Position numbers and translations under genes: made by a program. Positions 18,328 to 25,498 of a stretch of DNA of 58,204 nt are shown here, in pieces. Position 1 is the first letter of the stretch, and every line of letters starts with the position of its first letter. The notes under the pieces are model-generated. The model ran no database searches, had not been told where the DNA came from, and saw only the letters and a program-made list of their open reading frames with translations. Source of the DNA: VRUE01 sp035707825. Lineage in GTDB: Bacteria; Actinomycetota; Thermoleophilia; Solirubrobacterales; 70-9. The DNA is taken from NCBI GenBank assembly GCA_035707825.1, contig DASSTR010000033.1, forward strand, positions 1 to 58,204, given 5' to 3'.

Positions 18328-19218
18328 TCAGGCGAGGAGGAGGACCAGGATGACCAGGATCGCGACCGACGTGGCGCTCAGCGACAGGTAGCGGAAGAAC
18401 TTGGCGAAACCGCCCCGGTAACGGACGCTCTCCATCAGCGTCAGGCCGACGACGTGCGCCATGTTGATGAGGGCGATCGCGATCGCGATCAGGATCGCGG
18501 CGGCGGCGCGGCCCGTCACCTCGCCGCTGTCGATCCCGACCGCGGCGGCAAGGATGGCGGCGACGATGGTCCCGAAGATGCCGGCGACCATGCCGGCAAA
18601 GTCGGCTCTGGAGAGGCCCGGGAGGTAGCCGGAGCCGATTTCGTGGCCCTCGGCAGGGTCGTGGGTCCCCGGGCCTGAGGTCTCGACCCCGACGACGTGC
18701 TCCTCGCCCGCCTCGTCGCTGTGCAGGACCACCAGCCGCAAGGGCGGCTCGAGGCCGGCCTCCGCCTTCTCCAGCAGCCCTTCCTCGAACCAGCGCGCCT
18801 GCTCGCGCTCGTGCTCGAAGATCACGATTTCGTCCCGCGGGCTCTCCAGGAGGGCATCCTGGGCGGCCTGGATCGGATCGGCGTCGCCGACCTCTCCGCC
18901 GGCCTCGATACCCCCCGCGCGGAGCTCCTCGAGCACCCGGCGAAGGCGAGCCTCGGCCTCTCGCTTCGGCTCGTCCACGTCCCCGAGCATGTGTCGAAAG
19001 GCGTTCTGCTCCACCGCCGGGACGACCACTCGCAGGTCGATCGCGCCGGCGGCGTCCCCGCCGTGGCTCGGCAGGATCTCGGCAATCGCCTCAGGGCCGA
19101 GCGGGTCTCCGGTCACGATCGCCAGCAGCCGCGGGCTCGCCGTCTCTCCCGCCTGCCGTGCGGTCCCTTGCGCGTCGTCGCCGACTCGCACGCCCTTGTC
19201 GAGCTGGTCGGGGCTCAC
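18328..19218 (-). CDS. USP-like domain protein with two C-terminal membrane helices
   Basis: A 296-residue protein from the GTG at 19218. Residues 30-180 have a Rossmann-type alternation: RLLAIVTGDPLG, DLRVVVPAVEQNAFR, ARLRRVLEELRAGGIEAGGEVGD, DEIVIFEHEREQARWFEEGL. It resembles a universal-stress or nucleotide-binding fold seen in actinobacterial conserved hypotheticals. Two hydrophobic helices occupy about 210-258 (FAGMVAGIFGTIVAAILAAA and AAAAILIAIAIALINMAHVV), with a third at the C-terminal end. The open frame extending to 19623 is a shadow of the DUF4235 gene. It would be the first gene of the leftward operon and could act as its membrane sensor. Function is unknown. Confidence 0.72.
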   Translation of the reverse strand: MSPDQLDKGVRVGDDAQGTARQAGETASPRLLAIVTGDPLGPEAIAEILPSHGGDAAGAIDLRVVVPAVEQNAFRHMLGDVDEPKREAEARLRRVLEELRAGGIEAGGEVGDADPIQAAQDALLESPRDEIVIFEHEREQARWFEEGLLEKAEAGLEPPLRLVVLHSDEAGEEHVVGVETSGPGTHDPAEGHEIGSGYLPGLSRADFAGMVAGIFGTIVAAILAAAVGIDSGEVTGRAAAAILIAIAIALINMAHVVGLTLMESVRYRGGFAKFFRYLSLSATSVAILVILVLLLA

Positions 19219-19323
19219 GTGAACCGCTCTACCCTCAGGGGGCAGGCGAAAACGCGTCGTCGTCCCGCTGGCCTGGGCGGATGCGGTTGGTTCCCCGGCG
19301 GGGCGGGTAGGTGAGCGGACATC

Positions 19324-19596
19324 ATGAAGGTGCTCTTCGCCCCGATCGGAATCGGCGCCGGCCTGCTCGCCGGCCTGCTGGCGAAGAAGGGCTTTGAACG
19401 AATTTGGGCCGCGCTGGACGACGAGGACCCGCCGGCCCCGGATCAGGGGGACGTGCAGCTCTCCAAGCTGGTTCCGGCCCTGATCGTCGAGGGGGCCGTC
19501 TTCCGCCTCACCAAAGGCCTCGTCGACCACGGCGCCCGCCGCGCCTTCGCCGGCGCCACCGGCACATGGCCTGGCGAGCAGTCCGCCGCGGATTAG
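19324..19596 (+). CDS. DUF4235 domain protein
   Basis: A 90-residue protein of the DUF4235 family, common in actinobacteria. It has an N-terminal hydrophobic helix with a Gly-rich core (FAPIGIGAGLLAGLLAKKGFERIW), an acidic loop and the second helix VPALIVEGAVFRLTKGLVDHGARRAF. The family is a small membrane protein of unknown function, often near cation or stress genes. The ATG at 19324 lies 3 bases after GAGCGGAC. It is divergent from the USP-like gene, with a 105-base gap that must hold both promoters; no convincing boxes were found there. Confidence 0.8.
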   Translation: MKVLFAPIGIGAGLLAGLLAKKGFERIWAALDDEDPPAPDQGDVQLSKLVPALIVEGAVFRLTKGLVDHGARRAFAGATGTWPGEQSAAD

Positions 19597-19710
19597 CCGG
19601 CCTTCAAAGCTCGTCGCCGCCAAGGCTTCGCATGCCCCTCGCGACTATACGATCCGATCGGTTATCAGCCGCAGCAGCGGGCGTCGCGAGCAAGCGAGAG
19701 GAGCGCCAGG

Positions 19711-20184
19711 ATGAGCAGCAGCAATGTCGATACCGGGTGGAGGATCGCCTTCGTCCAGTCCGGCTGGCACAGGGAGATAGTCGACGAGTGCCGGAAGTCG
19801 TTTCTGTCCGAGATCGAGGAGCTGGGCCTCGACCCCGCCGATGTCGACCTCTTCGAGGTGACGGGCGCGTTCGAGATCCCGCTGCATGCCAAGAAGCTTG
19901 CCGCCAGCGGCCGCTTCGGCGCGATCGTCGGCGCCGGCTTGGTCGTCGATGGGGGGGTCTACCGCCACGAGTTCGTCGCCGACGCGGTGATCAACGGCCT
20001 GATGCGGGTGCAGCTCGACACCGGGGTGCCGGTGATCTCCGCCGTGCTCACCCCTCACCACTTCCATGAGCACGCGGTGCATCAGGACTTCTTCTTCGAG
20101 CACTTCAAGGTCAAGGGCGCCGAGGCGGCGCGGGCCTGCGCGCACACGATGGAGGCGCTCTCAAAGCTGCCGGCCGCCGCCTGA
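19711..20184 (+). CDS. ribH: Lumazine synthase, type II (RibH2-like)
   Basis: A 157-residue 6,7-dimethyl-8-ribityllumazine synthase, the penultimate step of riboflavin synthesis, joining the ribityl pyrimidine with dihydroxybutanone phosphate. It has FVQSGWHREIVDECR, GAFEIPLHAKKLA (substrate loop), GAGLVVDGGVYRHEFVADAVINGLM and LTPHHFHEHAVHQDFFFEHFKVKGAEAA, the His-rich region that is characteristic of the RibH2 subtype known from Brucella and other rhizobia. That type is a decamer rather than a 60-mer. No other rib genes are near. A purine-rich site lies 6-12 bases before the ATG. The enzyme may be a second, regulated copy besides a standard RibH elsewhere in the genome. Confidence 0.88.
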   Translation: MSSSNVDTGWRIAFVQSGWHREIVDECRKSFLSEIEELGLDPADVDLFEVTGAFEIPLHAKKLAASGRFGAIVGAGLVVDGGVYRHEFVADAVINGLMRVQLDTGVPVISAVLTPHHFHEHAVHQDFFFEHFKVKGAEAARACAHTMEALSKLPAAA

Positions 20185-20194
20185 TGCCCTGCGG

Positions 20195-21028
20195 CTAGCC
20201 GTTCACGAGGCTCTTGGCGATCCCCAGCGAGGTCCCGGTCGCCGAGCCCATCTTCCAGCCGCCGTCTTCGAAGCGCAGGCTCATGGCATAGAGGTCGCCC
20301 GGGCCATAGGAGCCCCCCGTGTCGTATTCGGGCCCGTGATAGAGCAGGAAGGCCTGGTCCCCTTCACGGCGCAGGCTGATCGCGTCGACCTTCGTGAGTT
20401 CGCTGCGTTCTGTGCTCGGCCGGTCCCTGTAGAACCCGGCCGAGATTTCTTCGCAGCTCATCTTGCCGCCGCTCGAGCGGGAGCTCAGCTGTTCGAAGCC
20501 TTCCTTGATGCTCTTCGACAGGTAGGAGCAGGCGGTGGCCCAATCGTCCTGGGAGAAGGCGACGTAGTAGTTGTGGACGGCTTCGGCGGCTTCCGCCAGT
20601 TCGGATTCGCCGGCCTCGTCCCCGTATTCCTGAATGCTGTTGTCGCCGCCCTTGACTATGAGGGCCGACGAGCCGCCGCCGGATACGCGAAGCGGGACGA
20701 CCTTGAAGTTCTTGACCAGCTTCGCCTTCGTCTTCGGGGTCGACGCGCCGGCGGCCTTTGCTGGCGATCCGTCGTCGGCGCTCGCGCTGGTGCTGCCCGA
20801 GCCGCTTTCGTAAGCCTCTTTGTGGGTTCCGCCCTTCGAGGAGCTGCCGGCGCTCTGCGCCTGCTCACCCGGAGCTGCGGCGGCAGCGGCGCCCTGCGCG
20901 CTGCCCGTGCCGGTGGGCTGCGTCGATGCGTCCTCTCCTGAATCCGAGCTGCCGCACCCTGCCAGGGCAACCGCGCCCGCGACCAGGAAGAGGACAAATG
21001 CTCCCCCAAGACGTCGGATCTTCCCCAC
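20195..21028 (-). CDS. Secreted lipoprotein, unknown function
   Basis: A 277-residue lipoprotein. The GTG at 21028 is preceded by GGGAGGGA. Residues 1-25 are a signal peptide (KIRRLGGAFVLFLVAGAVALAGC) with lipobox ALAGC; mature Cys near 24. Residues 30-110 form a Ser/Gly/Ala-rich low-complexity linker. From about 130 a globular domain begins with EAAEAVHNYYVAFSQDDWATACSYLS, a SnoaL/NTF2-like start found in many actinobacterial envelope proteins, and ends with LYAMSLRFEDGGWKM. It is anchored outside the membrane. It reads toward the ribH gene, tail to tail, 10 bases apart. No ligand can be named. Confidence 0.78.
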   Translation of the reverse strand: MGKIRRLGGAFVLFLVAGAVALAGCGSSDSGEDASTQPTGTGSAQGAAAAAAPGEQAQSAGSSSKGGTHKEAYESGSGSTSASADDGSPAKAAGASTPKTKAKLVKNFKVVPLRVSGGGSSALIVKGGDNSIQEYGDEAGESELAEAAEAVHNYYVAFSQDDWATACSYLSKSIKEGFEQLSSRSSGGKMSCEEISAGFYRDRPSTERSELTKVDAISLRREGDQAFLLYHGPEYDTGGSYGPGDLYAMSLRFEDGGWKMGSATGTSLGIAKSLVNG

Positions 21029-21198
21029 TGCTTCCCTCCCCGAAAGTGATCTGCGGAGCTTGCCCACTCCGGTCCCTGCCTCAAACACTATGGCGCGGCG
21101 CGCGGCGCGGCGAGGATTTTTAGGCCCGATTTAGGCGCCGGCCTCTGACGCGGCCCCCGGATCCGAGGAGCTGCCGGGCCTTCAGTCAAACTCAGGCC

Positions 21199-21807
21199 GT
21201 GCGCGGGGGCGACCTGGAACCTGTGGAACTGAGCGGCGAGCTGGTTTCGGTCCAGCCGTTGGGCGCCGAGCACGCGGAGGGCATCGCGGCCGCGGCGGAC
21301 TCCGACGAGATCTTCGCCTGGCTTCCGTATCCCAGGCCGGAGGGCGTCGAGCGGGCCCGATCCTGGATCGGCGACGCCCTCGACGATCGGGAGGCCGGCC
21401 GCCGGATGCCCTTCGCTGTCCTGCATGCCGGCGACGGCTCCGTGATCGGCTCCACGTCCTACTGGGACTTCGATGCCCGCTACGCCCATGTCGAGATCGG
21501 CTCGAGCTGGCTGAACCGCGCCTCCTGGGGAACCGGCCGCAATGCCGAGGCCAAGCTCCTGTTGATGTCGCACGCCTTCGAGTCCCTGGAGCTGGAGCGG
21601 GTCGCCTTCCGCACCGACATTCGCAACGAGCGCTCCCAGCGTGCGATCGAGAGGCTCGGGGCGGTCAGAGAGGGCATCCACCGGCACGAGATGCTCCGTC
21701 GGGACGGCAGCTGGCGCGACAGCGTCCACTATTCGATCCTCCGCTCCGAGTGGCCCGAGGCCAAGGCCCGCCTTCGCGATCGGGTGAAGGCCGCGGCGGC
21801 GGGCTGA
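21199..21807 (+). CDS. GNAT N-acetyltransferase (RimJ/RimL type)
   Basis: A 202-residue GNAT protein of the acetyltransf_3 class. The VSVQPLGAEHAEGIAAAAD opening and IGSTSYWDFDARYAHVEIGSSWLN match the RimJ/RimL pattern. The acetyl-CoA region is WGTGRNAEAKLLLMSHAFE, and VAFRTDIRNERSQRAIERLGAVREG is the usual B-motif. It probably acetylates a protein N terminus or small amine. It starts with GTG at 21199, although a downstream start cannot be excluded. It ends 4 bases before the HAD gene, suggesting co-transcription. Confidence 0.85.
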   Translation: MRGGDLEPVELSGELVSVQPLGAEHAEGIAAAADSDEIFAWLPYPRPEGVERARSWIGDALDDREAGRRMPFAVLHAGDGSVIGSTSYWDFDARYAHVEIGSSWLNRASWGTGRNAEAKLLLMSHAFESLELERVAFRTDIRNERSQRAIERLGAVREGIHRHEMLRRDGSWRDSVHYSILRSEWPEAKARLRDRVKAAAAG

Positions 21808-21811
21808 GCCG

Positions 21812-22660
21812 GTGTCCGGGTCTCCGCTCTACATCTGCGATCTGGACGGCACGCTGCTTCGCTCCGACGGGACGCTGAGCGCCTTTGCCAGGGACGGGCT
21901 CTGCCGGGTGCTGGGCGCGGGCATCCGTCTTACGGTCGCCAGCGCCCGCGGCGCGCCGGCGATGCGCGCGCTTCTGGCCGGCGTGCCGCTGGAGATGCCG
22001 GTCATCGAGTTGAACGGGGCCTTCGTGTCCGAGCTCGACAGCGGGCGGCATCTGGTCTCCAACACGCTCACCGCCCCGGAGGCATGCGCCGCCATCGAAG
22101 CGATTCTCGAGACCGGGGTGGATCCGGTGCTAACCACCTGGGACGGTGAGCGGGACCGCGTTCATTTCGGCGCCCTGGGCGACGATTCGACCCACTTCTA
22201 CGTCACCGAGAAGCAGGCCTACGGCGACCCGCGCCTTACGCCCTGCGAGGACCTGCTGGCCGTCGGCCATCGGGAGGAGATCGCGCAGATAACGACCTTC
22301 GCGCGGGATGCCGACGCAGCGGCGCTCACCCGGCGGCTCGCGGAGATCGTCGGCTCAGGCGCTGCCGTGCACAGCCAGAGCAACACCTACTGCCCCGGTT
22401 GGACCGAAGTCCTCGTTCAGCATCCGCTGGCGCAGAAGGGCGCGGCCATTCCCGCCCTGCTCGAGGCCTGCGGCAGCGCCGGCGCGAGCGTGATCGCCTG
22501 CGGGGACCATCTCAACGACCTCGGGATGTTCGAGGTTGCCGGGTCCAGCATCGCTCCGTCAAACGCGCATCCCGATGTGCGGGCGAGCGCCACGGAGGTG
22601 GTGGCCTCCAACGATGAGGACGGGATCGTCAGGCACCTGATTTCCCGCCACCTGGACTAG
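21812..22660 (+). CDS. HAD-superfamily hydrolase, Cof type
   Basis: A 282-residue Cof-like HAD phosphatase. Motif I is CDLDGTLLRSDG at residues 9-20 (nucleophile Asp9 or 11), motif II Ser in TVASARG, motif III Lys in LAQKGAAI and motif IV CGDHLNDLGMF, with the large C2 cap between residues 85 and 195. Such enzymes dephosphorylate sugar phosphates or flavin/PLP phosphates. Start is the GTG at 21812, 4 bases after the GNAT stop. Its stop overlaps the stop of the opposite-strand gene by CTAG at 22657-22660. Confidence 0.88.
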   Translation: MSGSPLYICDLDGTLLRSDGTLSAFARDGLCRVLGAGIRLTVASARGAPAMRALLAGVPLEMPVIELNGAFVSELDSGRHLVSNTLTAPEACAAIEAILETGVDPVLTTWDGERDRVHFGALGDDSTHFYVTEKQAYGDPRLTPCEDLLAVGHREEIAQITTFARDADAAALTRRLAEIVGSGAAVHSQSNTYCPGWTEVLVQHPLAQKGAAIPALLEACGSAGASVIACGDHLNDLGMFEVAGSSIAPSNAHPDVRASATEVVASNDEDGIVRHLISRHLD

Positions 22661-22944
22661 ACGATCGATTCCGCTTCCTGCTGAAGGAGCGGCTCTGCGG
22701 CCCAGAGCTCTGCTTCGCTCTGGGGCCAGCGCAGGCTTGCGGCCCAGGCGGTGGCGGCGCAGAGGATTGGGACGTCCTCGACGTCTTCGACATCCCACAG
22801 CCAGCACACGCCCGAGAGCAGGATGTAGGCGATCATGGCGTGGCGCAGGCGTTCGGCTTTTGCCGGTGGGAGCGCCAGCGCGGGAGGCGGCGGCGCATGC
22901 TGCGGCCGCGTGTATTCCCCCTTCTGTCGTCGCTTCTTACCCAT
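22657..22944 (-). CDS. Short conserved-looking hypothetical protein
   Basis: A 95-residue protein from the ATG at 22944 (MGKKRRQKGEY); an ATG at 22950 is also in frame. It has a basic N terminus, a Pro-rich patch, one hydrophobic stretch (HAMIAYILLSGVCWLW) and an acidic run (DVEDVEDVPILC). No Shine-Dalgarno sequence is obvious. It lies opposite and just before the DedA gene. I do not recognise it. It could be spurious, but the composition differs from typical antisense shadows and it is not covered by another gene. Confidence 0.45.
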   Translation of the reverse strand: MGKKRRQKGEYTRPQHAPPPPALALPPAKAERLRHAMIAYILLSGVCWLWDVEDVEDVPILCAATAWAASLRWPQSEAELWAAEPLLQQEAESIV

Positions 22945-23007
22945 GCTCATCGCGTTCTGCGCTGGAATAGATGGTGCTCGGAAGCATCGCACGGGTAGAG
23001 CACATAT

Positions 23008-23616
23008 ATGGACCCGTCTCTGGCCGTTTCGTCCTTCGAGTGGTTGCAAGAAGCGATCGGCGGGCAGGCCTGGGCCTATCCGGCGCTGGTCGCCGCCGTT
23101 GCCTTGGACTCGGTGCTGCCGGTTGCGCCGGGCGAGACGATGGTGATCACGGCGGGGGTGCTCGCCGCCGACGGCGGGTTGAGCTTGCCGCTGGTCGTGT
23201 TGGCGGCGGTCGTGGGGAGCCTCTTGGGCGACAACGTCTCCTACGGCCTCGGGGCGTCGCTCGGCAGGCGTGCGGAGCGGCGCTTCTTCTCGTCGGACCG
23301 TGGGCGGCGGCAGGTGGAATGGGCTCGCGGGCAGCTCCACGAGCGAGGGGCGGTGATCATCCTCGCGGCTCGCTTCATCCCTGGGGGCCGCACCGCGACG
23401 ACCTTCTCCGCCGGCACTCTCGAGGTTCCCTGGCGTCGCTTCTTCGCCATCGATGCCCTGGCGGCCGCCCTTTGGTCCACCTACGTGGCGCTGCTGGGCT
23501 ACTTCGGCGGCTCGGCTTTCAAGGACGATCTTTGGAAGCCGATCCTGGCCGCGGGCGCCGTGGCGATTCTCGTCGCCTCGGTCGCCGAGCTGATTCGCCG
23601 AACGAGGCTCGTCTAG
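23008..23616 (+). CDS. DedA-family (VTT domain) membrane protein
   Basis: A 202-residue DedA protein. It opens with a short helix, then LDSVLPVAPGETMVITAG, where the acidic Glu and PGE motif resemble the family's half-helix. LLGDNVSYGLGASLGRR and ARFIPGGRTATTFSAGTLEVPWRRF carry the conserved F/RFIPGGR and G-motifs. Three further helices follow. DedA proteins are thought to flip undecaprenyl phosphate or phospholipids across the membrane with the help of the proton gradient. The ATG at 23008 is the only start that keeps the first helix. It ends 32 bases before tRNA-Cys and could be read with it. Confidence 0.9.
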   Translation: MDPSLAVSSFEWLQEAIGGQAWAYPALVAAVALDSVLPVAPGETMVITAGVLAADGGLSLPLVVLAAVVGSLLGDNVSYGLGASLGRRAERRFFSSDRGRRQVEWARGQLHERGAVIILAARFIPGGRTATTFSAGTLEVPWRRFFAIDALAAALWSTYVALLGYFGGSAFKDDLWKPILAAGAVAILVASVAELIRRTRLV

Positions 23617-23624
23617 GGGTTCGC

Positions 23625-23640
23625 GAAGCGGCTACGCTTC
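23625..23640 (+). terminator. Short hairpin between DedA gene and tRNA-Cys
   Basis: GAAGCG (23625-23630), loop GCTA, CGCTTC (23635-23640). The hairpin is followed by CTCCTCCC but lacks a U tract. It could partly terminate the DedA transcript. Weak evidence. Confidence 0.3.
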
Positions 23641-23648
23641 CTCCTCCC

Positions 23649-23719
23649 GGCGCCCTGGCGGAGTGGTTACGCAGCGGCCTGCAAAGCCGTTTACACCGGT
23701 TCGATTCCGGTGGGCGCCT
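23649..23719 (+). tRNA. tRNA-Cys (anticodon GCA)
   Basis: The cloverleaf is complete: acceptor GGCGCCC (23649-23655) pairs with GGGCGCC (23712-23718), anticodon stem GCGGC/GCCGT (G-U at the base) around loop CTGCAAA, anticodon GCA at 23681-23683, and the T arm ACCGGTTCGATTCCGGT. The discriminator base at 23719 is U, the main identity element for cysteinyl-tRNA synthetase. No CCA is encoded. Confidence 0.97.
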
Positions 23720-23767
23720 CTTGGGATCCGCAGCTCACATGTAGGGTGATTTCGTGAGGGTTCGCCT

Positions 23768-25363
23768 GTGAGCGGGGGGGACGAAGGCGGCCCGCCTGGG
23801 GAGGCGCCGGGGGGCACGCGACTGTCCCTCATCCTCGCGATGGCGATGTTCGTGCTCGTCGTCGACACCTCGCTGATGAACGTTTCGATCTCGGCTGTCG
23901 TCGGGGATCTCGATACGACCGTCAGCGGCGTCCAATCGGCGATCGCTCTGGAGGCCCTGGTTTCCGCGGCGTTCATCCTGATCAGCAGCAAGATCGGCGA
24001 TCTGATCGGTCGAAAGCGCGCCTTTGTGCTGGGCCTGCTGGGCTATGCGACCGGGGCCCTGGCGATGACGTTGGCCCAGGGGCTTGGCGTGATCGTCGTC
24101 TTCTGGGCAATCGTCGGCGGCCTGGGCGCCTCCCTGCTGCTGCCCGCGATGCAGTCTCTGATTCGGGGGAACTTCGAGGGCGCCGCGCAGAAGAAGGCCT
24201 ATGCCCTGGTCGGCGCCTCAGCCGCCGTCGCCGCGGCGGTGGGCCCCCTCCTCGGCGGCTTCGTGACCACCTTCCTCTCATGGCGGGTCGGCTTCTTCCT
24301 CGAGCTGGTCGTGATCGCGGTCGTCCTTTTCAACATCAAGCTGGTCCGCGACGTCCCTTACACCGGCGCCCGTCAGATCGACGTGCGGGGCTCGATCCTC
24401 TCGGTCATCGGTATGGGCGGCGTCGTCCTCGGGATCCTGATCTGGCAGGAGGGGGGTGAGTTCGTCGGGCTGACCATCGCGATCGGCGCGCTTGCTCTCT
24501 GGGCGCTGGCCCGTTTGCTGGTGCGGCGCCACCGCGAAGGGAAGGCGACCCTGCTCGACCCGGACCTCTTCCGGCACCCCAACTTCAGGATCGGGATCTC
24601 CCAGCAGGCGCTCCAGAACATCACCCTTGGCGGGGCGATGATCGCGCTGCCGATCTTCCTGCAGATATCCCTCGAATACAACGCGCTGCAGACGGGCCTG
24701 ACCCTCGCGCCGCTCTCGCTGACCATGTTTGGCGCGGCGATTCTGGCGGGGCGTAACCCCGGCGCTCGCCGCCCGGCTTGGATCATCCGCCTGGGCTTCG
24801 CGCTCAGCACCCTCGGCATGGCGCTGATCGTCCCGCTCGTGCCCGAGGCGAGCTCGGGCTGGTACCTCGCCATCCCGCTGGTGATCGCCGGAGCGGGTCT
24901 GGGCCTGCTGGTCTCCCAGCTCAACAACTACACGCTCGCCCCGATCGACGAGCGGCGGATCAGCGAGGCGGCCGGGGTGAATTCGGCGGCGGGGTCATTC
25001 GGGCTCTCGTTCGGACTGGCGATGGCCGGCGGCGTGCTCCTCGCCGTCCTCTCGCTCAGCTTCACCCACATGACCGAATCAAGCGCCGTGATCCCTCCCG
25101 ATCAGCAAGAGCAGATCGCGGAAAAGCTCGACGAAGACGCAGAAGTGACCAGCAACGCGAAACTCGAGCGCCTCCTCGCGGAAGAGCCGCAGGCGGTCCA
25201 GGACGAAGTCCTCAGCATCAACACCGACGCGACCAACCGCTCCCTGCAGGTGGCGTTGCTGGTCCCGATCATCGCCGGCCTAGTCGGGCTCTTCAATGCC
25301 TTCCGGATGATGCGCCTGCCGGAACCTGAGCTGTCCGGTACCGCCGAGACCGTCCTGGCTTGA
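23768..25363 (+). CDS. MFS multidrug-type transporter (DHA2, 14-helix class)
   Basis: A 531-residue MFS protein. VLVVDTSLMNVSISAVVGDL near residue 35 is the DHA2 motif D1-like sequence (VDxTIVNVALP group), SSKIGDLIGRKRAFVLG is motif A, and GPLLGGFVTTFLSWRVGFF is motif C. There are about 14 hydrophobic segments. A polar loop (residues 440-490, IPPDQQEQIAEKLDEDAEV and TSNAKLERLLAEEPQ) precedes the last helix, as in many actinobacterial exporters. The drug or metabolite exported is unknown. Start is the GTG at 23768, 10 bases after GTGAGGG. No regulator gene is adjacent. Confidence 0.88.
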   Translation: MSGGDEGGPPGEAPGGTRLSLILAMAMFVLVVDTSLMNVSISAVVGDLDTTVSGVQSAIALEALVSAAFILISSKIGDLIGRKRAFVLGLLGYATGALAMTLAQGLGVIVVFWAIVGGLGASLLLPAMQSLIRGNFEGAAQKKAYALVGASAAVAAAVGPLLGGFVTTFLSWRVGFFLELVVIAVVLFNIKLVRDVPYTGARQIDVRGSILSVIGMGGVVLGILIWQEGGEFVGLTIAIGALALWALARLLVRRHREGKATLLDPDLFRHPNFRIGISQQALQNITLGGAMIALPIFLQISLEYNALQTGLTLAPLSLTMFGAAILAGRNPGARRPAWIIRLGFALSTLGMALIVPLVPEASSGWYLAIPLVIAGAGLGLLVSQLNNYTLAPIDERRISEAAGVNSAAGSFGLSFGLAMAGGVLLAVLSLSFTHMTESSAVIPPDQQEQIAEKLDEDAEVTSNAKLERLLAEEPQAVQDEVLSINTDATNRSLQVALLVPIIAGLVGLFNAFRMMRLPEPELSGTAETVLA

Positions 25364-25498
25364 GCTCCGCCATCTAGGCTGTGGCCATGCCTCAAACGGG
25401 GTCGTATGTGGCACGGCCAAAGATCCCGCGGCCGCAGCCCGAGGGATTGTTTCGGTTTTGGGGAATAGCAGGGAAAGGTTCTTCGAGAGGAGAGAGGC

